Notes: generated from the letters alone by a model not told the origin. A stretch of 64,000 bases of DNA from CABMKH01 sp040797625 (GCA_052067355.1 JBQHQH010000009.1:18122-82121), one strand, 5' to 3'; counted from the first letter of the stretch, positions 9,819 to 18,898 are shown. Numbers and translations are program-made.

Positions 9819-9962
9819 ATGAAATGGCAAGAAGTTAAAGAACTATATCCAAATCAATTTGTTAAATTTGAGATATTGGAATCAGGAGGAGTATGTAATA
9901 TGAACAAATTACAATATAAAAAAGGTCTATTATATACTTTCATTCAATACTCCCATTTATAG
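9819..9962 (+). pseudogene. Likely gene remnant (47 codons, then in-frame TAG)
   Basis: ATG at 9819 opens MKWQEVKELYPNQFVKFEIL, which resembles the N-terminus of small conserved hypothetical proteins in Clostridia. The following sequence departs from that family and meets TAG at 9960. The same frame continues open past the TAG to TGA at 10113, running straight through the palindrome at 10011-10065. I read this as a truncated or rearranged remnant rather than a working gene. The rest of 9687-10243 holds only the palindrome and the leader of the response-regulator gene. Confidence 0.4.
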
Positions 9963-10010
9963 AGTGAAAACGTCAAATTGTCTGTTTATGAATGGGATAA
10001 GTCATTAGAT

Positions 10011-10065
10011 AAAGAAAACTTATATCATATGGAGTATAAAACTCCATATGATATAAGTTTTCTTT
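10011..10065. repeat. Perfect 25-bp-arm palindrome
   Basis: The arm at 10011-10035 (AAAGAAAACTTATATCATAT plus GGAGT) is exactly repeated in reverse complement at 10041-10065, with a 5-base loop ATAAA. The outer A/T-rich ends give a T-rich tail on both strands, so it could act as a bidirectional terminator between the rpoN region and the two-component operon. It could also be a residue of a mobile miniature element. Confidence 0.85.
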
Positions 10066-10243
10066 ATTTTGTAACGAATAGTAAAGCTCTCATTTTAAAA
10101 AATAAATTAATATGAACTTTCCGTTTAATGCGTCGAGAGATGCTTTTCCTATATCCACAGTGAACTAAGGACATTTATAGGAATTAGTATTATTTAAAAA
10201 ATTATCAACTTATTATGATGTATAATATATCTGAGGTGATTAA

Positions 10244-10897
10244 ATGAGAATATTTTTACTAGAAGATGATGAAACTCTAGGTTTTGGAATAAAGACCTAT
10301 TTAGTTAATAATGGATATGATGTAGTAATCAACAAGTCTTTAAAAGAAGCTAGGGAAAATTTTACATATGATTTTAATTTAATAATATTAGATGTAAATC
10401 TACCAGATGGAACAGGTTTTGATTTCTTAGAGATATTTAATATAGAGTCTACACCAGTAATATTTTTAACAGTTAACGATTCGGAGGAAGATATAGTAAA
10501 GGGACTTAATATCTCTGACGGATATATGACAAAGCCTTTTAAACTTCCAATATTGAAGGCAAAGATAGAAAGTATTTTAAGGCGAGTAGAAGGAGTAGAA
10601 GAAAAATTAAACTATAGAGGCCTAATATTAGATAAGAAAAACTACAGATGTCTTTTAAATGGAGAAGATATAAAATTAACTTTAAAGGAATATGAAGTCT
10701 TAAAACTTCTTTTAGAAAATAGAGGAAATACTTTAAGTCGAGATAAGATTTTAGAAAAAGTTTGGGATATAGATCAAGATTTTGTAGAAGATAATACTCT
10801 TTCTGTCACAGTTAAAAGACTTAGAGAAAAACTAAAGGATTATAGTTATGTAATAGAAACTGTTAGAGGAATTGGTTATAGATTTGTGAGGGATTAG
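10244..10897 (+). CDS. OmpR-family response regulator
   Basis: A 217-residue two-component response regulator with an N-terminal receiver domain (1-115) and a C-terminal winged-helix DNA-binding domain (about 125-215, ending ETVRGIGYRF). The acidic pocket is Asp8/Asp9, the phosphoacceptor is Asp50 (LIILDVNLPDG), the switch Thr is Thr76 and the conserved Lys is Lys97 (TKPF). The alpha4 region is shortened compared with the usual GADDY form. ATG follows GAGGTGATTAA. The kinase gene begins one base after its stop, and the ABC transporter genes downstream are its probable targets, as in Bce-type modules. Confidence 0.9.
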   Translation: MRIFLLEDDETLGFGIKTYLVNNGYDVVINKSLKEARENFTYDFNLIILDVNLPDGTGFDFLEIFNIESTPVIFLTVNDSEEDIVKGLNISDGYMTKPFKLPILKAKIESILRRVEGVEEKLNYRGLILDKKNYRCLLNGEDIKLTLKEYEVLKLLLENRGNTLSRDKILEKVWDIDQDFVEDNTLSVTVKRLREKLKDYSYVIETVRGIGYRFVRD

Positions 10898-10898
10898 T

Positions 10899-11945
10899 AT
10901 GGGCTTTTTTATAATAGTATTTTTAATTGTCAGCCTTTTAGTAAAGGCAATGGATAGATATTTTTATAGTACAATTTCAAACATCTTGGACATTAAAGGA
11001 TTTAATAGTGATATTACTTTAAAGTACTTAGGATACTACAATGAAAGTATATTTTCTCATAAGATATGTGGAATTTTACTTGCCTTTATTATTTCTATAA
11101 TCATATATGGAATATATATATTATTTAATAGAAAAAAAGATAGAGAACTTAAGTTTAAAATTAAGGAATTGGAAGAAGATTTAATAAGGATAAATAGGGG
11201 AGAGTATTCTATAGAGATAAAAGAAGATGATGAGTACAGCATCTTAAGAGATGAAATATATAAGATTATAGTAAATTTAAAATCGCTAGAAGAGGAATCT
11301 AAAAGACAAAAATCTAATTTAAAGAAAGACTTATCGAATATAGCCCACCAACTCAAAACACCTATAACCTCAATAGGGTTTATGGCAGAGTTAATTAAAA
11401 CAGATAGAGAAAATACAGATATATACTTAGAAAAGCTGTATTTAGAATTAGATAGGCTTAAAAACTTCACAGAAGTACTTTTGAAGCTATCTAAAGTAAA
11501 TTCAAATACCATAGATTATAAATATGAAGAGCTTTCCGTAAAGGAAATAATAGAAGATATAATAAATAGTTTAGATAGGGATAGAAAGGTCAAGGTAGAG
11601 TATGTTGGAGAAGATTTCACAGTTTTAGGAGACGAAGTTTGGCTTTATGAAGGCTTTTTAAATATAATAAAAAATTCTTTAGAACATACTTTAGATATGA
11701 TTAAAATAGAGTTTATATCTAATCCAATATATAAAGAAATAAGGATAAAAGATAATGGAAAGGGACTGGAAGAGGAGGCGCTAAAGAGGATTTTTGATAG
11801 ATTTTATAGGGGGAATACATCTATGCCCGGTTATGGAATAGGATTAAATCTTTCAAAAGCAATAATAGAAAACCACAAGGGAGAGATAGAGGCTTATAAT
11901 GACAATGGACTCTTATTTCAAATTAAATTCTATAATGTCACTTAG
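10899..11945 (+). CDS. Sensor histidine kinase
   Basis: A 348-residue membrane kinase with two transmembrane helices (about 2-15 and 56-75) and a short extracytoplasmic loop of about 40 residues, followed by a coiled linker. The phosphorylated His is His150 in NIAHQLKTP. The ATP-binding domain shows the N box (NIIKNSLEHT), G1 (DNGKGLEEEA) and G2 (GYGIGLNLSKAII). A small sensory loop and a neighbouring FtsX-type ABC transporter are typical of kinases that sense through their transporter, as in antimicrobial-peptide detoxification modules; that role is inferred from context. Confidence 0.9.
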   Translation: MGFFIIVFLIVSLLVKAMDRYFYSTISNILDIKGFNSDITLKYLGYYNESIFSHKICGILLAFIISIIIYGIYILFNRKKDRELKFKIKELEEDLIRINRGEYSIEIKEDDEYSILRDEIYKIIVNLKSLEEESKRQKSNLKKDLSNIAHQLKTPITSIGFMAELIKTDRENTDIYLEKLYLELDRLKNFTEVLLKLSKVNSNTIDYKYEELSVKEIIEDIINSLDRDRKVKVEYVGEDFTVLGDEVWLYEGFLNIIKNSLEHTLDMIKIEFISNPIYKEIRIKDNGKGLEEEALKRIFDRFYRGNTSMPGYGIGLNLSKAIIENHKGEIEAYNDNGLLFQIKFYNVT

Positions 11946-12004
11946 ATGTCACTTTCATACTATATCCTCTATTTAAACATTATTTTATTGGAGGAAAAAA
12001 TATT

Positions 12005-12073
12005 ATGAGTTTAAAAATAGCTCACATTATACAAAAAAAGATTTTATCCTCGATGAAATATTTTTATATTTAG
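12005..12073 (+). CDS. Possible small ORF (22 aa) between kinase and ABC ATPase
   Basis: ATG at 12005 is preceded by GGAGG (11990-11994) at a 10-base spacing and opens a 22-residue basic, hydrophobic peptide beginning MSLKIAHIIQKK and ending at TAG. Without homologues I cannot tell a real small peptide or leader from chance. Its position in front of a peptide-type ABC transporter makes it worth recording. Confidence 0.25.
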   Translation: MSLKIAHIIQKKILSSMKYFYI

Positions 12074-12102
12074 AGATTCTAGTTTTTGCAGGAGGTAAGA
12101 AA

Positions 12103-12783
12103 GTGGAAATGTTAAAAATCAGAAATTTGAAAAAAGTCTATGGCGAAGGTGAAACAAAGGTAGAAGCTTTAAAAAATATTGATCTATCTGTAGAAAGAGG
12201 ACAGATGGTTTCTATAATGGGACCAAGTGGTTGTGGAAAGTCTACCCTTTTAAATTTAATCTCAGGAATAGATAAGGTTACAGATGGAAGTATAATTGTT
12301 GAAAATAGTGATATATCGAAATTAAATGAAGATAGCTTAGCATTTTATAGAAGAAGGCAGTTAGGAATTGTATATCAATTTTTCAATCTAATACCTAATC
12401 TATCTGTTGAAAATAATATAAAATTACCTATATTAATGGATAATAAAGAAGTGAATATGGAGTACTTTAATGAGTTGGTAATCAGCCTAGGTATAGATAA
12501 TAGGTTAAAGGTTTTTCCAGATAAGCTATCAGGAGGACAACAGCAGAGAGTTGCCATAGCTAGAAGTCTAATATATAGACCAAGTATAGTTTTAGCAGAT
12601 GAACCAACAGGAAATTTAGATAAAGAAAATACTAGAGATATAATAGAGCTTTTTAGACTATCAAATTTAAAATATAATCAGACAATTATAATGGTAACTC
12701 ATGATGAAGAGGTAGCTCTATCAGCTGATAGAATAGTCAAAATAGAAGATGGTTTTATTGTAAGTGACGAGGTGATAAGATGA
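12103..12783 (+). CDS. ABC transporter ATP-binding protein (MacB/LolD/BceA type)
   Basis: A 226-residue ATPase with Walker A GPSGCGKS, Q-loop YQFFNLIPNLS, signature LSGGQQQR, Walker B IVLADEPTGNLD and the switch His in MVTHDEE. This subfamily works with FtsX-like permeases in mechanotransmission or in removing peptides from the membrane, rather than classical import. It starts with GTG at 12103 behind GGAGGT (12091-12096); an in-frame ATG lies two codons later. Its last codons overlap the permease start (ATGA). Together with the upstream kinase and regulator it forms a Bce-like four-gene module. Confidence 0.92.
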   Translation: MEMLKIRNLKKVYGEGETKVEALKNIDLSVERGQMVSIMGPSGCGKSTLLNLISGIDKVTDGSIIVENSDISKLNEDSLAFYRRRQLGIVYQFFNLIPNLSVENNIKLPILMDNKEVNMEYFNELVISLGIDNRLKVFPDKLSGGQQQRVAIARSLIYRPSIVLADEPTGNLDKENTRDIIELFRLSNLKYNQTIIMVTHDEEVALSADRIVKIEDGFIVSDEVIR

Positions 12784-15272
12784 GTATCTTAAAAGAATAT
12801 ATAAAAGGTGACATTGAGAACAATAAAAAAAGCTACAATTCAACAATAATCACCATATTTTTAGCTGTAGTAATACTATCTACCTTTGTATTTGGAGTAT
12901 CATCTTATTTCAAATCCGATATAGATATGGTTACTGAAAGTATAGGAGGATATCATTTTAGAATCATAAGTAGAATTTCAAGTAAAGATGCAAATAATTT
13001 AGTTTCAAATAGACATATAAAGAAACTTGGCTTTTTTAATATAAGAGAACTAGAAAAAGGATTCGGTTCTAAAGAAAAGACTAGGATTTTCAGAATGGAT
13101 GACAATGCTCTATCTACTATTAAATCTTGGTTAAAGGAAGGAACACTTCCGAAAGATGGACAGGTGATGATAAGCAATGATATGTCTACGGAAATAGGGA
13201 AAACTATAGGAGATAATATTGAATTTGAAGGAAATGAATACTATATATCTGGTATATACTACAAAAGACCCAATGAATATCAAAACTTCTATAGTATATA
13301 TTTAAATGTAAATCAAGATACCCTTTTACATAGTAAAGAAGAATTATCCACTTTTATATGGTATAAAAATATATATAGAACATTTAGCTTAAGTAAAAAA
13401 ATTATGGAAAATTTTGAAACTAAAGACATAGTTTATGTTTATAATGAGGTATATTTAAATAGAGCTTTTGTAATTGATCCAGAAAGAAATTTGTTATCTG
13501 ACTATATTACTCAGGTTTTGGTGTTTTTAATGTTTATAATATTAATAATTCTTTTTTATTCAATGATTGTAAATGCATTTCTAGTTCAGGAGTCTAAGTC
13601 TATTGTAGAATATTCAAAGCTTAAGTCTGTTGGAGCTACTAATAAGGATATAAATAAACTAATAAGATTAAAGGCCATATATATATCACAAATTCCAATA
13701 TTATTAGGAATGCTCTTCTCCCTTGGATTAGTTAAATTATTATTTTTAATTATAAATAGAGTCGAAAGATGCTTTTCAATTGAAAAAGAAATGGCTTTAA
13801 TAAATACCTATCTAGATTTAAAATTGGACTTTAAATTTATCTTATTTATATATATTTTAAGCATTTTGATAATCTATATAGGCACTAGAAAACCAATTCG
13901 AAAACTCAAGAAGAACTCTATACTGAATGGATTAAAAGGAAATATAAAAAGTAAAAGCCATAAGAAATATGACTTAAAATATAGAGGAGATATAGAAAAA
14001 GATCTTTCAAAACAGTTTTATAAAAACAGTAAATATAATTTTAAATTTACAAGCATGATGCTAAAAATAGGGTTTTTATTGATGGTATTTATAATGACTG
14101 CATTTACCTACTATTCTATGGATAAAAAATATAATCGTGTAGATAAATATAAGACCTATGATATTCAAGGTGAATATACAACTTCAGCTCCATTGAACGA
14201 AAAATTTATAAGAGATATTAAAGCTTTAGACATAGAAGACCTAATAAACTTTAGAAACGTAACTGTAAGTTTAGATTTTGATGATAACTTGGTTACTGAT
14301 GAATATAAAAATACAGGTAGTTTAAGTAATCTAAAAGAAAAGATAACATCACCTGATAATATTATTGTGGAAATTTGGGGAATAGAAGATGAGAAGTTTA
14401 GAGAATTAGTTTTAGAAAGAGGATTAAACCCAGATGATTATGGAGGAAATAGAGCTGTTGTTTTAAATACTATGGGAGATAATTTTAATGTTCCAGTTTC
14501 AAAGATGGAGAGTATAAAGTTTTTAAAAGATGATATAAAAGAGTTATCTCTTTCTGAATATGGAAGAGATAATAGCGTGGGGACTTGTGGATATGAATTT
14601 ACTCTAAACATAGAGGATAAGATTGATACTCCTTTACTTGACTATACAATTAATAAAAGTTTTCTTAATGTATATATACCTAAATCTCATTATATAGAAC
14701 TTCTTGATAACTTTTTAAGAATAGGTGATATAGACCAATACGAATATATTTCAATTAAGACTGACAATATAGAGGAAATTCAAGAAGATATTGATAAGAT
14801 ATCCTTAGAATATTTCTCAGAATCTCACTATCTCTTAGAGTCTAGATTAGATAAAGAGAGATTAGTGAAAAGAAGAAATATAATAGGAAGTATATTAGCT
14901 ATATTTATTAGTATATTTTTTGTAGTAATAGGATTTTCAAACTGTTATTTTTCATTTTATAATCTGTTTCTAAAAAGAAGATATAATCTTTTACTATATA
15001 AAGCTATAGGCATGGATGATGGATTATTAGATAATATATTCCATAGAGAGAAGAAGAAGATTCTATTTAGCTTCATCTTTTCAATGCCTTTTATAGTATT
15101 ATCTGTGGCCTATGTAATATCTAAAATTTCAAAGATATTTAGAATTATGGATATAATATTAAATTTAAATTATTTATTTATCATAACTATTTTAGGATAT
15201 ATCTTCATAACTTATATTTCTATATCAAAGATGTATAACAACTATAAAAAAGAAATAATGAAACTACAGTAA
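12780..15272 (+). CDS. FtsX-like ABC transporter permease with two large extracellular domains
   Basis: An 830-residue permease. TM1 is at about 20-43, followed by an external domain of about 190 residues. A three-helix FtsX core lies at about 240-375. A second TM (about 428-446) is followed by another external domain of about 240 residues, and then a second three-helix core at about 700-825. This duplicated FtsX layout differs from the classical ten-helix BceB, which has a single large external domain. Overlap with the ATPase gene supports a complex. Likely jobs are antimicrobial-peptide resistance or envelope signalling; the ligand is unknown. Confidence 0.85.
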   Translation: MSILKEYIKGDIENNKKSYNSTIITIFLAVVILSTFVFGVSSYFKSDIDMVTESIGGYHFRIISRISSKDANNLVSNRHIKKLGFFNIRELEKGFGSKEKTRIFRMDDNALSTIKSWLKEGTLPKDGQVMISNDMSTEIGKTIGDNIEFEGNEYYISGIYYKRPNEYQNFYSIYLNVNQDTLLHSKEELSTFIWYKNIYRTFSLSKKIMENFETKDIVYVYNEVYLNRAFVIDPERNLLSDYITQVLVFLMFIILIILFYSMIVNAFLVQESKSIVEYSKLKSVGATNKDINKLIRLKAIYISQIPILLGMLFSLGLVKLLFLIINRVERCFSIEKEMALINTYLDLKLDFKFILFIYILSILIIYIGTRKPIRKLKKNSILNGLKGNIKSKSHKKYDLKYRGDIEKDLSKQFYKNSKYNFKFTSMMLKIGFLLMVFIMTAFTYYSMDKKYNRVDKYKTYDIQGEYTTSAPLNEKFIRDIKALDIEDLINFRNVTVSLDFDDNLVTDEYKNTGSLSNLKEKITSPDNIIVEIWGIEDEKFRELVLERGLNPDDYGGNRAVVLNTMGDNFNVPVSKMESIKFLKDDIKELSLSEYGRDNSVGTCGYEFTLNIEDKIDTPLLDYTINKSFLNVYIPKSHYIELLDNFLRIGDIDQYEYISIKTDNIEEIQEDIDKISLEYFSESHYLLESRLDKERLVKRRNIIGSILAIFISIFFVVIGFSNCYFSFYNLFLKRRYNLLLYKAIGMDDGLLDNIFHREKKKILFSFIFSMPFIVLSVAYVISKISKIFRIMDIILNLNYLFIITILGYIFITYISISKMYNNYKKEIMKLQ

Positions 15273-15370
15273 AACCTCACATTGACATAAGTTGGAATAG
15301 GAGATATGTTATAGTTGCTTTAAACTGTTATAAAAAAGTCTTTAACATATCAATATTTGGGAATTATTAG

Positions 15371-15399
15371 TTGCATAAATAGATAGGGTGAGTTATACT
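15371..15399 (+). promoter_or_regulatory. Promoter of the cggR-glycolytic operon
   Basis: TTGCAT (15371-15376), exactly 17 bases, then TATACT (15394-15399). An 11-bp inverted repeat (15402-15412 with 15421-15431) begins just after the -10 and would form a hairpin near the 5' end of the transcript, followed by the CggR operator. Confidence 0.7.
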
Positions 15400-15443
15400 A
15401 TAAATAGTAGAATATATAAGTTCTACTATTTAATTGATTGTCC

Positions 15444-15479
15444 TGGGACGAAAAATGAATACCTGGGACAAATATAGAC
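15444..15479 (+). promoter_or_regulatory. CggR operator (two direct repeats)
   Basis: Two direct repeats spaced 20 bases apart: TGGGAC at 15444-15449 and 15464-15469, each followed six bases later by a half-site (TGAA at 15456, AGAC at 15476). The Bacillus subtilis CggR operator has the same geometry, CGGGAC-N6-TGTC-N4 repeated. It lies downstream of the promoter and 35 bases before cggR, so the repressor would act as a roadblock, relieved by fructose-1,6-bisphosphate. Confidence 0.8.
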
Positions 15480-15513
15480 CAAGCTAAAGAACTTTTGAAT
15501 TTGAGGAGATTGT

Positions 15514-16536
15514 ATGGAATCATTAGATTTGATAAAAAAAATAGCTCCAGAGATTATTGATATAGTAGAAAAGAGGTATCTAATTCTTAGAGCTATTTCC
15601 TATAATCAGCCAATAGGTAGGAGGACACTGTCTACACAGCTGGGAATCAAGGAGAGAACTATTAGAGAAGAAGTTGATGTTCTCAAGGGGAAGGGCTTAT
15701 TAAATGTAGATTTTGTGGGTATGTATATAACTGATGAAGGAAAGAAATTAATAATAGACCTAAATGAAATATACAGTGATCTCAAAGGTATACCTGAACT
15801 TGAAAAAGTATTAAAGAATATACTTGGAATAAAAGAAGTGATAATAGTACCTGGGAATTCTCTTGAAGATGGAATGGTTTTGAAAGATATGGGTAAAATT
15901 ACTTCAAGACTAATAAAATCTAATATAAAAGCAGGAGATGTGATTGGAATAACAGGTGGAAGTACTATGGCGACTGTAGCAGATGAAGCTGTAATAGATA
16001 ATAAATCTAGGGATATAACGGTTATACCTGCTAGAGGGGGACTAGGCAAAGACGTAAATACCCAATCTAACTCCATTGCAGCAAAGTTAGGACAAAAATT
16101 GGGAGGTAATTATAGACTTCTATATGTTCCTGATGGATTAGAAGAGGAAGCTTTAGAGATTATGCTGAAAAATGAGGAAATTAAAGAATCTGTAGATATG
16201 ATAAACAATATGGATGTTCTGGTCTTTGGCATTGGTAGAGCAGATGATATGGCTAAAAGGCGAAATCTATCTGAAAATAAAATAAGAGAACTATTAGATC
16301 ATGGAGCAGTAGCTGAGGCTTTTGGGCACTATTTTGACATAGATGGGAAGGAACTTTGGGAATATAAGACTATAGGCCTTTCCCTAGATAAATATAAGAC
16401 TTTAAATAATGTAGTAGGAGTGGCAGGCGGAGAGAAAAAAGCTCAAGCCATAGTTGCCATAGCTACACTAAATAAAGATATGATACTTATTACAGATGAA
16501 GCAGCAGCACAACAGATATTAAAAATTGTATACTAA
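15514..16536 (+). CDS. cggR: Central glycolytic genes regulator CggR
   Basis: A SorC/DeoR-type repressor of the lower-glycolysis operon that responds to fructose-1,6-bisphosphate. The N-terminal winged helix-turn-helix is at about 20-75 (RTLSTQLGIKERTIREEVDVL), and the sugar-phosphate-binding domain follows from about 90, with the GITGGSTMATVADE phosphate-binding loop. 340 residues is the usual length. It is the first gene of the operon and lies just behind its own operator, so it is autoregulated. ATG follows GAGGAGATTGT. Confidence 0.93.
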   Translation: MESLDLIKKIAPEIIDIVEKRYLILRAISYNQPIGRRTLSTQLGIKERTIREEVDVLKGKGLLNVDFVGMYITDEGKKLIIDLNEIYSDLKGIPELEKVLKNILGIKEVIIVPGNSLEDGMVLKDMGKITSRLIKSNIKAGDVIGITGGSTMATVADEAVIDNKSRDITVIPARGGLGKDVNTQSNSIAAKLGQKLGGNYRLLYVPDGLEEEALEIMLKNEEIKESVDMINNMDVLVFGIGRADDMAKRRNLSENKIRELLDHGAVAEAFGHYFDIDGKELWEYKTIGLSLDKYKTLNNVVGVAGGEKKAQAIVAIATLNKDMILITDEAAAQQILKIVY

Positions 16537-16585
16537 GCTGCAATAATGTAGCTAAAAATATAAATATATTTAAGGAGGATTTTTT

Positions 16586-17590
16586 ATGGCTATGAAAGTT
16601 GGTTTAAGTGGATTTGGAAGAATAGGTAGAGATTTTCTTAGGGCGTATTTTGAAGGAGAAGTAAAAGAGTTTGACTTAGTTGCATTAAATGCATCAGGTA
16701 ATTTAAATGATTTAGCACATCTATTTAAATATGACACTATGTATGGAAAGTTTGATGGAACTGTTGAAGTAGAGGAAGACGGATTTGTAATAAATGGCAA
16801 AAAGGTCAAAGTTGTAAATCATAGAGATCCAGTAGAAATTCCTTGGAAGGAATTAGGAGTAGAGTTAGTTGTAGACTCCACAGGAGCTTTTAGGGATAGA
16901 GAAGGACTTTCAAAACATATACAAGCAGGAGCAAAGAAAGTAATAGTTACAGCACCAGCTAAGGGAGAAGATATTACAATAGTAATGGGTGTTAATGATG
17001 AATTATATGATGCAGAAAAACACAACATAATTTCAAATGCATCCTGTACTACTAACTGTTTAGCACCAGTTGCAAAAGTTATATCACATAAATTAGGAAT
17101 TACTAAAGGATTAATGACTACAATCCATGCATATACAAATGATCAACAAATACTAGATAAGAGACATAAAGACTTAAGACGTGCTAGAGCTGCAGCAGCA
17201 AATATAGTTCCAACTACAACAGGAGCAGCAAAAGCAGTAGCTTTAGTATTGCCAGAATTAAAGGGCAAATTAAATGGATTCTCAGTTAGGGTACCAGTTC
17301 CAACAGTATCCATGGTTGACGTAGTATTTGAAGTAGAAAAGCCAACAACTGCAGAAGAAGTAAACAAATTATTAAAAGAAGCAAGTGAAAATGAATTAAA
17401 AGGTATACTTGGATATTCAGAAGAACCACTAGTATCTTCAGACTATGTAGCAGATCCAAGATCTTCTATCGTAGACGGATTATCAACTATGGTTATAGAT
17501 AATATGGTTAAAGTCGTATCTTGGTATGACAATGAGTGGGGATACTCAGAAAGAGTTATAGATCTTGCAAAACTAGTAGCTACTAAATAG
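16586..17590 (+). CDS. gapA: Glyceraldehyde-3-phosphate dehydrogenase
   Basis: Oxidises and phosphorylates glyceraldehyde-3-phosphate to 1,3-bisphosphoglycerate. In 334 residues the Rossmann motif is GFGRIGRD, the catalytic Cys is Cys154 (SNASCTTNCLAP) and the general-base His is in TTIHAYTNDQ. At the end of beta-2, where NAD enzymes normally have an acidic residue (N-D-L), this one has Asn35-Ala36-Ser37. That pattern is seen in NADP-tolerant GapB-type enzymes, so cofactor use is worth testing. ATG lies behind AAGGAGGA. It is the first structural gene after cggR. Confidence 0.96.
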   Translation: MAMKVGLSGFGRIGRDFLRAYFEGEVKEFDLVALNASGNLNDLAHLFKYDTMYGKFDGTVEVEEDGFVINGKKVKVVNHRDPVEIPWKELGVELVVDSTGAFRDREGLSKHIQAGAKKVIVTAPAKGEDITIVMGVNDELYDAEKHNIISNASCTTNCLAPVAKVISHKLGITKGLMTTIHAYTNDQQILDKRHKDLRRARAAAANIVPTTTGAAKAVALVLPELKGKLNGFSVRVPVPTVSMVDVVFEVEKPTTAEEVNKLLKEASENELKGILGYSEEPLVSSDYVADPRSSIVDGLSTMVIDNMVKVVSWYDNEWGYSERVIDLAKLVATK

Positions 17591-17600
17591 GAATTAAATA

Positions 17601-17624
17601 AGTCGGGTCATTTAAGACCCGACT
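17601..17624 (+). promoter_or_regulatory. Intercistronic stem-loop between gapA and pgk
   Basis: A perfect 9-bp stem AGTCGGGTC / GACCCGACT with loop ATTTAA. There is no T-tract, so it is more likely a 3'-end stabiliser for a processed cggR-gapA message than a terminator. Uncoupled, high gapA expression is known for this operon type in Bacillus. Confidence 0.65.
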
Positions 17625-17650
17625 ACTAATATTTAAATGAGGGTGATTAT

Positions 17651-18844
17651 ATGTTAAATAAGAAAACTCTAAAGGATCTAGATGTTCGTGGAAAAAAAGT
17701 ATTAGTTAGATGTGATTTCAATGTACCTATGGACGAAAATCAAAATATAACAGATGACAATAGGATAACTAGCTCACTACCAACTATAAATTATCTTATA
17801 GACAAAGGGGCAAAGGTAATATTGATGTCTCATTTAGGAAGACCAAAGGGAGAACCAAACCCTAAATTCAGTCTAGCTCCAGTAGCTAAAAGGCTATCCG
17901 AATTATTAGATAAAGAAGTAGTATTCGTTAAAGATGATATGGTAGTATCGGATAAAGTTAAAGAGACCATATCAAATCTTAAAGATGGAGATATAGCATT
18001 ATTAGAAAATACAAGATTTAGAAAAGAAGAAACTAAAAATGAAGAAAGTTTTGCTAAAGATCTTGCGTCATTAGCTGACTTATTCGTAAATGATGCCTTT
18101 GGAACTTCCCATAGAGCTCATGCTTCAAATGTAGGTGTATCATCTCAAATACCGTCAGCAGTTGGATTTTTAGTAGAAAAAGAGATATCCATAATGGGTA
18201 AGGCAATAGAAGAACCAGAAAAGCCATTTGTTGCAATATTAGGTGGTGCAAAGGTTTCTGATAAAATAGGTGTTATAGAAAACCTATTAGACAAGGTAGA
18301 CACCATATTGATAGGCGGAGGAATGGCATATACATTCTTAAAAGCTCAAGGATATGAAATAGGAACATCTCTATTAGAAGAAGACAAGATTGAATTGGCA
18401 AAAGGACTATTGGAAAAAGCAGAGTCAAAGGGTGTAAAACTTTTGTTGCCAGTAGACATAGTAGTTGCCAAGGAATTTAAAAATGATACAGAATTTAAAA
18501 CTGTAAAGATAGATAGTATCCCAGAAGATATGATGGGATTAGATATAGGAGAAGAAACTATAAAATTATTCTCAGATGAGATAAAGAAAGCAAAGACCAT
18601 AGTTTGGAATGGACCAGCAGGAGTTTTTGAAATGGAAAACTTCAATAAGGGAACTTATGCTATCGCAAAAGCAATGGCAGAATCAGATGGAACTACTATA
18701 GTAGGTGGTGGAGATTCAGCTTCAGCAGTAGAAAAAGCAGGTTATAAGGATAAGATAACCCATGTATCTACAGGTGGTGGAGCTTCTCTAGAGTTGTTAG
18801 AAGGAAAAGTATTGCCAGGAATAGATGCAATATCAGACAATTAA
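17651..18844 (+). CDS. pgk: Phosphoglycerate kinase
   Basis: Transfers phosphate from 1,3-bisphosphoglycerate to ADP. The 397-residue protein has the family N-terminal signature (VLVRCDFNVPMD), the substrate-binding Arg/His patch (MSHLGRPKG) and the C-terminal nucleotide-binding Gly-rich motif (GGGDSASAVEKAG, then STGGGASLE). Length is normal. It starts with ATG after GAGGGTGATT, 60 bases beyond gapA, with only a hairpin between. Confidence 0.97.
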   Translation: MLNKKTLKDLDVRGKKVLVRCDFNVPMDENQNITDDNRITSSLPTINYLIDKGAKVILMSHLGRPKGEPNPKFSLAPVAKRLSELLDKEVVFVKDDMVVSDKVKETISNLKDGDIALLENTRFRKEETKNEESFAKDLASLADLFVNDAFGTSHRAHASNVGVSSQIPSAVGFLVEKEISIMGKAIEEPEKPFVAILGGAKVSDKIGVIENLLDKVDTILIGGGMAYTFLKAQGYEIGTSLLEEDKIELAKGLLEKAESKGVKLLLPVDIVVAKEFKNDTEFKTVKIDSIPEDMMGLDIGEETIKLFSDEIKKAKTIVWNGPAGVFEMENFNKGTYAIAKAMAESDGTTIVGGGDSASAVEKAGYKDKITHVSTGGGASLELLEGKVLPGIDAISDN

Positions 18845-18898
18845 GTAGGGAGATATTTGGTCTTCAGATTGTAAATTAAATAAGGGGGTAACAACAAT

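Noticed and set aside
15606..16076. A 156-codon minus-strand frame opposite cggR, and similar long antisense frames opposite eno, the giant genes and hppA
   Set aside because: They lie fully opposite well-supported genes, have no ribosome-binding sites and read as low-complexity shadow peptides.
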